In this document: one piece after another, positions 1 through 11,054 of the stretch
How positions within the stretch are numbered: position 1 is the stretch's first letter
How the letters are laid out: each line of letters starts with the position of its first letter
Program-made: the position numbers and the translations under genes
Notes under the pieces: generated by a model
What the model saw: the letters and a program-made list of their open reading frames with translations, nothing else
Told to the model about the DNA's origin: nothing
Database searches by the model: none
Assembly: GCF_037126465.1 (NCBI RefSeq)
Contig: NC_088202.1
Location: 81,696,160-81,760,159 of the forward strand
Direction: 5' to 3'
Source of the DNA: Ornithodoros turicata
Taxonomy: Eukaryota > Arthropoda > Arachnida > Ixodida > Argasidae
DNA length: 64,000 nucleotides

Positions 1-1035
1 ACGACACCAGAGCGGCTACGGAGCGTGACGACCGGGCAAAATGCGCGACGGCGAGTGTTTGCCCGCTCACACACGACGTTCGTTCACTCCGAGGGACGAC
101 TCCGTCGGAAAAAGCGCGCCAGTTGGGCGTTGGGGCGACCGCAGCGCCGGTCCATGAGCAGCGGCTCTCGTCGGAAGCGGGAGAGGTTGAATAGGTTTCG
201 CGCGCAATTATTTTGATGACATTTTTCCCGGAATGCATTTGACCCTAATGTTGCTGTGAAATGTCGTTGTGTGACATTAAGCCCTCCGATAAAAACAGCT
301 TACCTGGAGCATTGCTTAGAAATGGGGATATGTCAAGGTATACTGGAGGATGGGGGAACGCGAGTTTTTTTTAATGGGACGGTGTTGAACCATCGCCTGG
401 CATTGAAATTAAAGATTCACTGCACTGTGAGTTGGCCGTACGCAAAATTTCGTTCAACATAAGCTTTATTTTTTGGGAGACAAACAACAAAAACAACGGG
501 CAACACATTTACTTCTGGTTTCGGTTTCGTGGTTGTGTAATCGTGACGTGCTGCGCTTTTGCGCTATGCCACTGGAGTGCGCAACCCCGAGACACGGCCA
601 GATGTAATCAGCGAGTTCAAGTTCAGAATTCGTGGCTTCGATGTTCGGTAAAACAGAAACCGGAAGTTACTGATTGTGAAGTCACGGCAGCTAAAGCGCC
701 CACTATAAAATTCGATTACAAACGGTTGACAGCAAATTTCATTGAAATATTTTACACGGTGACTGTGATCACACCACAGAAACTTTGCGATGACGTCATC
801 TTTTTTTTTTTTTTTCTATGGTTAGAGTCAGGGCTGTCGATTTAACTGACATTATGCCAACAGACAATTGCGAGACTGGTCGGCTACAGTGATATTTCCC
901 TGTTTCCAATGAACAAGATGAATGTAGTGCGCATAGCCCCTCGTCAGGTTCGATGCTTGATATCACGGTTTCGCGTAGGAAGAATGCGCACAAAGTGAAC
1001 GAAGAAAGGAAGACGAAGTGTAGGTACCGCGAGTG
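1..1035. other. no gene recognised
   Basis: Short open stretches on both strands overlap one another and show no recognisable domain. The stretch at 432-845 runs into a poly-T tract near 801. I see no terminal repeats and assign nothing here. Confidence 0.5.
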
Positions 1036-1043
1036 TTCGTGAC

Positions 1044-1859
1044 CAGAGCCGTATATTAAAAGGGAGTCTGGCCATTAATGGGTCATGCCTATACCTGAAG
1101 CACCACCTACTTTTTCAGCTTTCCGACCAATGAAGTCTTGAAATATGGGGCGCTATCAATCAACCTATCCTCACTATTTGTCCCCATATCCAACATGGGC
1201 AGCGCCATTTTGGGTGGCAAGTGGATTGGATGGGATTGAAATGGATACCTCTCGCAATCTGCAAAAGTAGTGGAATGTTGGTGCAAATTTGATGAGCGCC
1301 ACCTAGGGAGCGTAAGGCACGTTGGGAATTGTCGTCCGCTTCCGTCGTTGTACCGCTGCCGGCAGAACCACCTGCTGGGACACATTCTGCTGTCGGTATG
1401 ATTTTTAAACAAATCTACATGAATAGTTGGAATATAAGAGGCAAGAATGTTTATATCCATGAAATCCAGCTATTAAATATAAGATTGTACAGCACACTGC
1501 CGTTTTTGTTATGATTTCATTATGATCGCCGTGTTCACTAGGCCTAACACCGGCGACAAAACGTATTATTTTCAGTTAGATATCGGCGGATGAGCGTAAG
1601 TTGAAACTGATTTCCAAGAAACGTATATGAGGATGTACATTTGCGGCGTGAAATCAGAGTAGTCCGTGAAAATTTTTTGTCACGAAATCCCCGCTTCACT
1701 GCGTTTGTTTTCGTCGCCATTTTGGGTGGCAGTAAGGTGTCATGGCGACCCCCTTGATAAAAAGGAAACCAATCAGAGGACCGAAACTGTGATTGACAGG
1801 TCGAGCCTCTTTTTGTGACTCCTCCCAATGGCCAGACTCCCTTTTAATATACGGCTCTG
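1044..1859. mobile_element. non-autonomous 8-bp-TSD DNA transposon (hAT-like, P not excluded)
   Basis: The 816-bp element has perfect 33-bp terminal inverted repeats beginning CAGAGCCGTATATTAAAAGG. It is flanked by an exact 8-bp target-site duplication, TTCGTGAC, at 1036-1043 and 1860-1867. The start CAGAG fits the hAT terminal rule YARNG, and 8-bp duplications are typical of hAT and P superfamilies. A subterminal direct repeat GCCATTTTGGGTGGC occurs near 1204 and 1716. Open stretches at 1107-1460 and 1544-1828 on the minus strand have no transposase motif, so the element must depend on a transposase supplied elsewhere. The perfect TIRs and duplication suggest a fairly recent insertion. Confidence 0.88.
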
Positions 1860-1887
1860 TTCGTGACGAAGCATCGGCGCCGACTGC

Positions 1888-2094
1888 GGGGGGGGGGGGG
1901 GGGGGCAGGCCCCCTGCGGGAAGTCTACTCAGCTGGCACTCAAGATGAAATTTTCGATGGATATTCTAAGAATCGTGTGTGTCATGCGAGTGATAATGAA
2001 AATCCGGTAAAAATTTGCCTCACAACGTCGCAACACGAAATTCTCGACACCCTCTCCGACCTCTGCACATGAAGTGCGGGGGGGGGGGGGGGGG
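1888..2094. repeat. two long G-runs flanking 172 bp
   Basis: There is an 18-G run at 1888-1905 and a 17-G run at 2078-2094, in the same orientation. Each is followed within a few bases by a GGCCCCCT-type C-rich segment. They could form G-quadruplexes or be poly-G tracts of an old inserted element. Run lengths in assemblies are often unreliable. Confidence 0.8.
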
Positions 2095-2193
2095 ACGTCG
2101 TGCCCGGCCCCCTCCGGCAGATTTAAAACTCTCCGCCTATGTGATGAAGTATGCTTAGTAACCAACTGCTGGATCAATCCTGGAGGGCATCGT

Positions 2194-2436
2194 TTTCCGT
2201 GCTAGCACCGCGAAGCAACTGTGGCTATGAGCGGCGTACAGACGTGGACAGATGCAGAGAGGACAGCAGGAAGGAGTGGGCGAGGGGGGTTTAGTATGCG
2301 TCCTGGGCCCACTTCGTGGGGAACAGTGCCGACATTCGTCTGGACGGTCCCGGGATTCAAACCCGCGTCACCTCCCAGTCTCGGCGTGAAAGGCGATCAC
2401 CAGCATAACCAGTACGCCACGTGGCCGGTCTTGAGT
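2194..2436 (-). mobile_element. tRNA-derived SINE (family A)
   Basis: Read on the minus strand, it starts with a tRNA-like head: box-A-like TGGCGTACTGG, then a box-B-like GGTTTGAATCC near 2353. A body containing GTCGGCACTGTTCC and CCCAGGACGCA follows, and the tail ends GCTTCGCGGTGCTAGCAC. GCATCGT flanks it at 2187-2193 and 2437-2443, a plausible target-site duplication. A second copy with the same tail lies at 37.9 kb, and the body is shared with the family at 5.1, 14.4 and 57.9 kb. Confidence 0.8.
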
Positions 2437-2443
2437 GCATCGT

Positions 2444-3131
2444 AAGATAATAATTCCTTCCTTCTTTGCAGTGCACGTTTGGCACTGCGCGTTTCACTGT
2501 CTATGAGAAACCGGGCTATCGAATTAGCTTTCGGAGTTGCTCCACCCGTTAGCTCACGACGTAAGGCCGCAAACTGTCGGTTATCAAACATGCCATGGGC
2601 GATTATGCCTTCCATAATCGCCCTCCAAGTGGCCGAGCCACTGAGTGTACACTCCGCAATGTAAAATGATGTTTCCGCAAACACGTCTTGGTTACTCTTT
2701 CACTTTAGCGCAGCCTGCCAAAATCGTGCAGTTTCCATAGAGTCCTATAGCAGTGCACTGAACTCTGTCACGCGTCACACTGGCGAGGTAACGGTAAAAT
2801 GTGTGATACGCGAGAAGCACGAACTCCACTAACGGAGCACAAAATAAAATATAACACACGTATATGCTCTGAAGGTGATTGTACACGTCCGCGATACTTT
2901 GGGGGACTTTCTGTATGCGTCATATTGCGTCCAGATGGTGAAAACGTGCGCTTCGAGCTATTTGGCACGACTAAGAATAGTGAACGACATCGCCACAAGT
3001 ACATCTTAAATCGGTATCTGGCCGGGTATATGTGCTTCATTGTTCTTCCTGATGCTACTTATCGTGGTTGCTGGATCTTTATAAAGAAAATCAGTATCAT
3101 GCCACGCGCAAGCAAGAATGTTCAAGCGGTA
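2444..3131. other. no gene recognised
   Basis: Overlapping open stretches on both strands (2768-3040 minus, 2799-3143 plus) encode nothing I recognise. The last two bases, TA, are the target site of the mariner fragment that follows. Confidence 0.5.
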
Positions 3132-3270
3132 CACGAGGGGTGACCAGAAAGTAAAGCATGTTCCACACGCCTTAAATTACTTTTCTACGTAGCTTTCCCG
3201 GATCATTGACGCACTTCTCAGGGCGGCACATCAGGCTTTTCATGCCCCCGTCGTAGAATGATGTCACATG
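3132..3270 (-). mobile_element. mariner 3' end, truncated
   Basis: The inverted-repeat end CACGAGGGGTGACCAGAAAG begins directly after a TA dinucleotide at 3130-3131, the mariner target site. On the minus strand the adjacent sequence reads FYDGGMKSLMCRPEKCVNDP..., matching the usual mariner transposase C-terminus (F/YY-D/E-GI-x-L-x-R-x-x-KC). The rest of the transposase is missing, so this is a decayed terminal fragment. Confidence 0.7.
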
Positions 3271-3671
3271 TGATGAAGCACATGTGCCTACAGGTTCCTT
3301 CTAAAACCACGTACGGATAACATAGCTCACATGTTCATGGACATGTGCACGGCTATGTTCTCCGTACGCGGCGTGGTCTCTTGCTTGGTGGAGGCAATCT
3401 CTCCGTTTGTTTGTTTTTGTTTTCTTTCTTCAGTCAATCCACATGATTTTCGTTGTTTTCATCTGTTTCTCCTTCGAGCAATCGGCAACCCTGCCCGCGG
3501 ACGGCGCGGGACGGCGGAAGACCGCTTACCCCACATCGCCTGACCCTGACTATACCCCAGGAACTTGTCTACCCAGTAAAGAATTATGTACCTGGGAATA
3601 GCAAGCAGTCCTTTCTGGCTGACTTTTCCTGCCAAAATAAATAGACCCCCCCTCCCACCAAAGACAATGAT

Positions 3672-3728
3672 TATGGCTTAGCACGTTTTCGGAACTGTAA
3701 ACACCTTCCGATGTATTAAACTCCCAAT
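3672..3728. repeat. solo end of the 29.7-kb MITE family
   Basis: The segment with GTTTTCGGAACTGTAAACAC and CCTTCCGATGTATTAAACTC matches the right end of the tandem MITE units at 29.69-30.2 kb (TTTTCGGAA...ACACCTTCCGATGTACTGAAACTCC). Only this end is present. Confidence 0.55.
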
Positions 3729-3924
3729 ATCGATGGTTTTACGATAGTGGGCTATCGATGGTACAGTCAATCGTTTTTCTTTTTTACTTTTCTTGTCTAG
3801 ATTTGGTTCTCACTATCGATTATTTTGCCAGTGCATTTTTAGTGCAGCCTTTCAAGATGTGGTCTGAGGTCTGACCCGTGGCGTTTTCACGTCTCCTGGG
3901 GATGCGGGCAACACCCGAAACTAT

Positions 3925-4065
3925 GGAGAACCAGGAGAAGAAGTGTCGGAGATTTCCGGCGAAGTCGAAAGAAACCCCAGGTGGCCGAAATTATCCGCAG
4001 TCCTACCCTGCGGCACGTAGAGCATGTCGCAACGCTAGGCTGACTCACCTTAAATGTAAATCTAC
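3925..4065 (+). mobile_element. Ruka-like SINE body, 5' truncated
   Basis: It contains TGTCGGAGATTTCCGGCG, then AAACCCCAGGTGGCCGAAAT and ATCCGCAGTCCTACCCTGC. It aligns with the better copy at 62.37-62.55 kb. The AACCCCAGGTGGTCGAAATT core is characteristic of Ruka-type tRNA-SINEs of ticks (family knowledge). No tRNA-like head is visible here. Confidence 0.7.
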
Positions 4066-4079
4066 TGCAATTACATAAC

Positions 4080-5090
4080 TGCATCGGCGATCACGGGACG
4101 CGTACAAGATAGGGACAAAGATGGGGAACAGCACAAGAGAGAACTCCAACAAAGTGTAAGGCGGAAATCTAATGAGCAGTGCGCCAGAGTACATAAGAAA
4201 TGAGCGCTACGACAATGTTTCGTCAACATACAAGCGTACTATAACAAAATGCTCGTGAAATGCTCGTGCACAACTTGAGTAAACGATCACGCGTTTACGC
4301 GGTATAGCTCAGTGCGTATGTGCTTCAGTGCCGCGCACTGAGGGAAAATAAGTTCTAGAATGCGAAAAACAACCGACCTCGAAAGATGGGGCTCTCGCGA
4401 AGGAAGTTTCCTAGAAAAATAGAAGCAGGTTCCCAAGACGACCCTTGGAAAACCCATCTGATGATTTAAAGCGCTTCTTTCACCTCTCTTTTATCCTGCT
4501 GCACGAGCGTTCTCGTTTTCTTTTCATTTCGCTACTTTTCGCTTTTCTCCTCGCTGGAAGATTTGTACCCTTTCGCCATGTACTCGGAAAAAGTGTTCAA
4601 TGCAATTCCGTTGTTGATGATCCCACACTATGTGCGAGTGGGTTCACACGTGTGGTGTGGGATGACAATGCTGTCGCAAGCAATGAAAGAGCGCGGAAAT
4701 GAACGCTGACCGACAAAGGAAAGTGTTTTATTTTTTTTTTTTTTTACTGTTTGCATGAGAGAAGCTGCACCGCCCAACAATTCCACTGAACGCTGATCCC
4801 AACAAACTGTGACCAAATCGCGAACCTTATGTTGTTGTCAAAAAGGAAATTCATTCACCTCAAGTGCTCGAGAAATAAGAACCAGATGGAATGACCGAAG
4901 GTTCCGGTGACCTAGTCCACAGTCATCATTCTTTACAGCAGCGTAACCAGCGGCAAGGTAAGTTTTTCGTAACGTGAAGAAAGCACGTGACAAAGCGTCT
5001 GTCCAAAGTCGCCGAAAGCGGCGTCTGTCGAAAGCAGCAATAAGGAGGCTATCGCCGTTGGGCCACAACACTATGATGAAAAAGATGATT
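4080..5090. other. no gene recognised
   Basis: I see no supported coding region or terminal repeats. GGTATAGCTCAGTGCG at 4301 resembles a tRNA box A but lacks a convincing box B and cloverleaf. A poly-T tract lies at about 4728-4745. Confidence 0.5.
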
Positions 5091-5098
5091 CCACGTGG

Positions 5099-5355
5099 TG
5101 GTGGTGGTGGTGATGCTGAAAGAGCTCACCGTTGTCGGCGTGGGCAACGTCACGACTAACGCTCTGACGGGAATGTGCGTCGTGGGCCGACTTCTAAAGG
5201 AACAGTGCCGACATATGTCGAACAGCGTCTGAGAAAAACCCAGGAAACACCCCAGACAGCGCAGCCTGCACCGGGATTCGAACCCGGGTACCTCCGAGTC
5301 TCGACGTGACATGGCCAGCACGCAAACCAGTCAGCCACGCGAGCTGGTGTAGAAG
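5099..5355 (-). mobile_element. tRNA-derived SINE (family B, CAC tail)
   Basis: On the minus strand the head has box A TGGCTGACTGG and a consensus box B GGTTCGAATCC (reverse complement near 5275-5287). The body has GTCGGCACTGTTCC and GTCGTGACGTTGCCCAC, ending in a (CAC)n tail. CCACGTGG flanks the insertion at 5091-5098 and 5356-5363, a perfect 8-bp duplication. A longer open frame reading through this SINE on the minus strand is not evidence that the SINE codes for protein. Confidence 0.88.
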
Positions 5356-5399
5356 CCACGTGGACCTGACGTGTAGTTGTTTTGGTACCTTATTTGAGA

Positions 5400-5929
5400 G
5401 CGATCCCATGAGACCGTTCCAACCTGCACAAGGAGAAAGGGAAAAGCTTACGGTCTGCGCAAAAAGCTGACCTACTCGCATAGACGACCCTCTGTTTACA
5501 AACATGTGACGTCTCGAGAAGACCGGTTCCAGGTTATATTTTACTGTGGTGAGCAAGAAGCGGGAAAAACCAACACCTCCTAGATAGAAGAAGGCCTGCG
5601 CACTGCCCAACCCAGGGAGGCCTGCGTGAGCTTTGCGAGTGGCTTCGAGCTTTTCTCTTATTCGCTCTTTCATTGACGTCATAGCAGCATTCATAGCAGC
5701 CCTTCGTGTGTGACGCTGTGTCACGTGGGGCGCAGGCCTGATGCTCTCCAGGAGGTGTTGGAAAAACGCGTCGGCTGATAGGCTGATAAAGCTGCTAGTG
5801 CCCACCAACATGCTTTGCGGCGTTACGTAATCAATGAGGTATGGGCTCAGGTCGTCTATAGCGTAAAGCCCTACGAATGAAAGGTGCCGCAAGAAGGTGC
5901 TTCTAGGAAAGTGAGAATATTTCCATGCG
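5400..5929 (-). CDS. candidate host exon, function uncertain (possibly M13 peptidase-like)
   Basis: This minus-strand stretch stays open for about 175 codons before it reaches the neighbouring SINE. It begins after a possible acceptor (TCAATTCAG at about 5930) with WKYSHFPRSTFLRHLSFVGL and continues ..LSPYLIDYV... The segment FFQHLLESIRP...AMTSMKERIREKLEA looks helical and protein-like. A possible donor (ACA-GTAAAA) lies near 5544-5551. The order of hydrophobic blocks loosely recalls the catalytically inactive lobe of tick M13 (neprilysin-type) metallopeptidases, but no HExxH or other diagnostic motif is present. The start, end and family are inference; it may be a gene remnant. No other exon is recognisable in the window. 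Confidence 0.3.
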
Positions 5930-8511
5930 CTGAATTGATGCTGATGATGACGATGTCTGAGATTGTTACTACAACAACTCGTAATAATTACTATTATGAT
6001 TAATACTGGTAAGAGTAATATTTATTATTAATATAGACAGAGTCATCATCAGCATTCTCATTCTCAGTCAACCAACCAACTATCTTTTATATCCACGCAG
6101 TCTCCACCCCTGAGCAAACGAAGATTATGCGTTTGTCGGATACAAAAGAAAAAAGGAAAGGAAATAAAGGAAAGGTTTGTTGGATACATTTCCTTCCTGC
6201 TATAGCGGTGTCTCCATTGATAAAACTTATCACTCGGAAATGTGCTTCTTTTATGGGCTGGTATAAAAACTTCATTTCAAGCGTTTTAGCACTCATTACG
6301 CCAAATCACCGCGGAGAACAGTTTATTGCTAGCGTGTCTCGGAAAGGGACCAAAATAGAGCCTTTTTTGGTGAGCACTGAGATAGAAAGCGCGAGCGACG
6401 ACTCAACATCCGCGATAATGCGACGATCCGTCACGCCCTAACCAAGTTTGACTCTGTAATGCTTCAGTGCGACGTCGCTGAGTATTATGTCGCGTAATGA
6501 CAATTTCATACACTGGCATGAACCACATTTGTTAATGCTACCGCTTTTAATTGCTAGTCCTACGCCAGACCCTTGGTGCCCTTGCGGAAGTTCCTCTTTT
6601 CTGCAATGTTATCTTTGTTGAGCAAGTGCTTTATTTTATCCAAGTTTGAAAAAGGGGTATGTTTGAGGTCGTGTGCACGGTGCACGAGAGCGCCTCTCGC
6701 GGGAACACTCGTGCGATACCGAAACTACCGCGGTGAGTCGCTACCAGCGCACTCGTTCATCCTTCTGAACGAGTACACGCAACCGTCATTTCCATGCTCT
6801 GTAGACTTTTGCACATGACTGTGCATCTGATTTCGCAATAATCACTTCGTGCCCGAGCAAGGGACAACTGTTGCTCAAAAAGTCGATACGTCATGAAACA
6901 ATGGAAAATCCCGTAACAAAAAGCGAAAACAGGTTCGCTCGGTCGATACGAACTCGAGAAGAAGGAATGTGAAACAAGAACACCATGTCCAACAAATAAG
7001 GATGCGTCCGCATTTTGAGGGAATTCGGTGGCACAACAGGAAATCAGTGGTAGCGGAGGTCCTCTATAATTATATATTCCTGCTACCGTGCAGAAAGCTA
7101 ACATCGGCAGCGTGACATTGGGCGACATCTGCAGTTATTAGGAATACATAGGCATGCAGGTACATTAATAATAATAATTGGGAATAGCTTTACAATGCCA
7201 GTGTGTTTGCTCATACTATTTAATAAATTTCCCACTAGCAAGGAACATAAATGCTTTCATAAAGACATTCACAGGGGCCCGAAATACGCCTGATTTATCA
7301 ATTGGTTGGGAATACAGATTCACACATTTGTACCCATCATCAGAATTGCATTGAACTGACAGTCTATAATAAACGTACATGTTGAGTAGTCACTGATAAT
7401 TGCCTATAGTTGAAGGCGCCGAATGTGCCAAGCTCACGAGGCGTGCTAATTTAATTTAGAAACGCATTTATTCTTTTTGTAACGCGTGAATTAATAGACT
7501 TAGACCCTACTTAGTCGTGTCCTTTTCGATGCATTGTCCTTGTGATTGCGAGCACGTATTCCAGCGTTCCAGCCATTTACAGTTGAATCTCTGGAACTGG
7601 TACTGTCGTTAATTACCGATCAGGATGCTTGCTCGGTCTGACGACATGGTGCCCGGGAGATCATTCGTCGTGGGCCAACTTCACAGACAACGAAATTTAG
7701 CGCCGTAATACTACCTGTGGAAGGTTCACTACCGCGTCTGGGGTACTTACGGGTTGCGTCTGACAGCAGCCGCGACCCTTTTCTTTTGCTTTTAGAACAA
7801 CAAGAAATCTGTGATGACGATGCCATGAGGCGTTGAATTCACTGGAATGATGGACGCGCGCGCGCGAAGAACTTCGCAGCACGATACACCTCGGCGAGAC
7901 TGGCGTAGGAAATGATATCGCCCTTTGCCGGAAAATGATGAGTTATGATTCCAAATATCTCTGTGTTATATCAACTCTCTGCCTGCATTGCGGATAATGC
8001 AGGCGTGCCGTTCCACGGTACGTCTATGCGCATGTCACAGGATGCTGGCACACCGTCCTCTCGGCTGATAATGAGCAATATCTTCTACTCAGCAGGGAGG
8101 GCGTGCGCCCGCCTGTATATGACACAGCGCCTCGTAGAAAAGCGTCCCTGCAACGCAAATGAGAGTTCAGTATCGCCTGCTTTATGGATGATGATTGATT
8201 TATATCACGATGTGCATCACAACGCTCAAACCCGAGTCTCGAGACGTGTCGATACTGCATGGGTATATGTGTAGTGGTGTGATCACTATAAAGACCGAAT
8301 TTTAAGGCACTAAAAAACGCCTCTTTGGGCGCCCAAAAAGGCGTAAAAAGGGCCCACAAAGGGACGATTTTTCTCGGAATAGGCACGAAGCATGATCATT
8401 ATTGCACTACAGGCACTACGAGAGGCGCCGTCAGCATTGGTGGCTTTACGGTAACATACCGCTCCATTAAGTGCACATGTGTGAAAATTGCTGCTCAGAA
8501 ATAATGGGCTT
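5930..8511. other. no gene recognised
   Basis: Only short open stretches without domains are present. An AT-rich run lies at 5970-6040. A small hairpin, CGCCTCTTTGGGCGCCC... pairing with AAAAAGGCG, lies near 8317-8345. Confidence 0.5.
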
Positions 8512-8572
8512 GTAGTCAGTCAGTGAGTGAGTGGGAGAGTGAGAGTGTGGAAGAGTGGGTGAGTGAGTGAGC
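8512..8572. repeat. degenerate GTGA/GTCA microsatellite
   Basis: An imperfect array of GTCA, GTGA and GAGA units runs for about 60 bp. It creates artificial serine/histidine-rich reading frames on the opposite strand. Confidence 0.75.
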
Positions 8573-8926
8573 GAAAAGAAGAAAAACACGGAGAGAAAGA
8601 TCCCACATAGCCAGCGAGAGAGAGAAATAGGAAGAAAAATAGTATGGAGATTTTCGCGTCCACATAATCGCTGTGATCGCACGGCAATCTTTATTTTGGA
8701 AGTGAACTGTAAACACCGTGCACACGTCTTTTTATTGAAAGCATGGAGGCAGTAGAAGAAAAGCATAATTTCAATGTGTCCCGGCGTGACATTCTATCCC
8801 CTGTTACAACGACCTGTCCTACATGCAAAGAACGACAACACGATGTCGAGCGGTTTGATGAGGTGTGCCTGTACGAACACGGGTACTCGCGAGGGATATG
8901 GTCGGGAACAGAAAGAGCGTCACCAC

Positions 8927-9527
8927 GAGAGCTGTAAAGTGCCTAACTACAATTAATTGAGTTACTGTAAGTAATTACTTTTTGTGTGACTAATTACTGT
9001 AACTAACTACTTTCTTAAATCTGCGTCTGTAACTGTAATTTAATTGCGAATTTCCCCATTCATTATCATTAATTTATTTGTTGTTGTTGTAATTTAATTA
9101 CTGTTTCGAGTAACTTATACCCTGAGGAAAGTTACTTCTTCAGTCGAATTTCATTGTCAGTGTTAGGTCCTGGGTGTGGAACGTTACAGAGTCATTCTAT
9201 TGAGAACTTAAAACATGTCCCGCTGTTAAGAACAAATTTATCAGCATTATCGGCTTGACTGCAAAAAAAAAAAAAGAAAGAAAAAGAAACGGTTTCAGAA
9301 GTTTGTTTTCAACAAGTACAACGTTTGATAAACTGTGTTCCAAAGTTTTATATGCGGTCACCTTGAGTATAAGTAGCCGGAAGTAATTGAGACACATGGA
9401 CATTTTCACGGGTAACTGTCACTGAGGTACGTTGCAGTCTAAGTAATTTTTCCTGGAAGTAACTTAGCTACTTTTAAAGTCATAACTGTAACTTAGTTGC
9501 ACCCTGTGACTAACCTATACAGCTCTG
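8927..9527. mobile_element. GTAAC-rich hAT-like MITE, decayed
   Basis: The ends read GAGAGCTGTAAAGTGCC (left) and, reverse complemented, CAGAGCTGTATAGGTTAG (right). Subterminal regions are rich in GTAAC/GTTAC words (8945-9020 and 9425-9510), as in the better-preserved element at 58.84-59.75 kb. The candidate 8-bp duplications match at only about five positions. The interior holds poly-A near 9262 and no coding motif. A related GTAAC-rich fragment lies at 25.08-25.21 kb. Confidence 0.5.
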
Positions 9528-9849
9528 GTCCTCGCTAAGCACAGTTGCAAGGGCAGACGCGGTCTTGCACCGGGTGCAAGGAATGCAGCTGGAAAAGAAT
9601 TCACTTTCTGTCAGAGGAAGAGACACTTGCATTCTGTTATGTAACGCGACGAACTGTGTTCTCGGCTGTTACGAACTTTTTTCTTTTTTTTTTCATTTGC
9701 AAAAACTATGAAATAAACACCAAGCAGCAAGTAAAGTACCTGGTCAGGCACTTATCGTCGCCTATTTGAAGAAAAAAAAAGCACTAACAATAGGGTACTA
9801 TGCATCAGCCTTCAACCTAATTCCCGCTTAGAACATTGAAAGGCAGCAT

Positions 9850-10838
9850 CACTGTTAGAAAAATTTAATTTACACCTTTTAGAGTATCAATCGCCCGTGC
9901 AACTCGTACCCTTTAGGGTAGAAATTTAGGTACAGAAAGGGTATAAATAGTTTATACTCTAGTTGATGTCTAGAATTTATACCCCTTGGGTACACACCGC
10001 TGCAACCTATACCGCTCTAGAGGTATATTTTAATCCAGTTTGCAGCAAATTTATACGGAAGCAAACGAGAAAAAAAATCACATTTGGAGGGAAGAAAAGC
10101 AACAAAAAATACCCTACTACAAACACGTGCAAACGCACATGGGTGTGAAGTAGAAAGCAAGGTTCGTGCACATTACTCCCAATGTCAAAAAAAGAAAAAA
10201 ATATACATGGAATTAAAAACAAAAGAAAAGTTTCAAGGAGCAAGACCGCTCAGCGAGTTTGGCAGTGTGTAGTCATCAAGTGTGTATTACGACATAGACA
10301 TTTAGAGGGCAACAACTATTGATATACCGCTGGACACTTGACAAATTCTCTAGCAGCCTTCGCCTGGTAAGGGACTCTGAAGGTAAGGGTAAGAACATCT
10401 AGGTTTAATAATTGCAGGTATACAGATAGTATGCAGCCATAAAATCACCATGCGGAATCAGGTGCTACTGTACTGATGTCTGCGTTTCTTAATGAAATAT
10501 CCGTTTAACTTAACTGATACGGTCTCAATAAAAAAATAATACTAATGATGTGATACAGCAAGTTGTGGAAGTAAAGGTGTAAGCAGCCTCATCTATACCG
10601 TGAGAGGTAAAGCCTCGGTGATTTATACCTGGTACCGGGCATAAGCGCGTGGTGATGTATAAATATGTTACGTTAGACCTCCTTTATACCTCTTTTATAC
10701 CCCTGAGAATGGTTGAAGGTATAAATCGGAAATTTGTACCTCTTCTCCACCCTAAGGTATACATCTGAAACAGAAGGTATAAAAGAGGTATAACAGCTCA
10801 TTACTTCAGCTTATTTCTACCTTTTTTTTCTAGCCGTG
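9850..10838. mobile_element. CACTGTTAGAAAA-ended MITE with GGTATAAA repeats
   Basis: The left end CACTGTTAGAAAAATTT pairs imperfectly with the right end, which reads CACGGCTAGAAAAAAAAGG on the minus strand. Both subterminal regions (9870-10030 and 10610-10800) hold many variants of GGTATAAA/TTTATACC. Ends and internal-repeat layout parallel the elements at 16.90-17.67 and 31.06-31.52 kb. A clear target duplication is not visible (AT left, TG right). The superfamily is unassigned: CACT starts suit CMC-type elements, while the TA target seen in the sister copies suits Mirage or Tc1/mariner. Confidence 0.5.
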
Positions 10839-11054
10839 TGTACGCCTCCCAACGAAAAGGCATGTGCCTGAAAATCCGCTCTCTAGTGATGACACTGCTC
10901 CATAATTAGCGCGACCAACTCTCAAAACATCACCAATGACCTTTCAGGAACATTAAGAACAACAACTTTCGCAGCATTCAGAGATTGCTCAGCTTACAAT
11001 ACAAGTATACGTTTATATATAATAATAAGTAAAAGATAAATGGTAATATATAAT

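Noticed and set aside
4301..4370. tRNA-like GGTATAGCTCAGTGCG
   Set aside because: No consensus box B or cloverleaf can be completed, so at most it is a remnant.
5156..5359. Part of a long minus-strand frame running through the 5.1-kb SINE
   Set aside because: This part is the tRNA-SINE itself; the box B and duplication explain it better than a protein.
7620..7700. Possible SINE fragment (CGTCGTGGGCCAACTTC)
   Set aside because: The match to the SINE body is too short and lacks a tail, head or duplication.
8467..8766. Ser/His/Thr-rich minus-strand frame
   Set aside because: Produced by the GTGA microsatellite.
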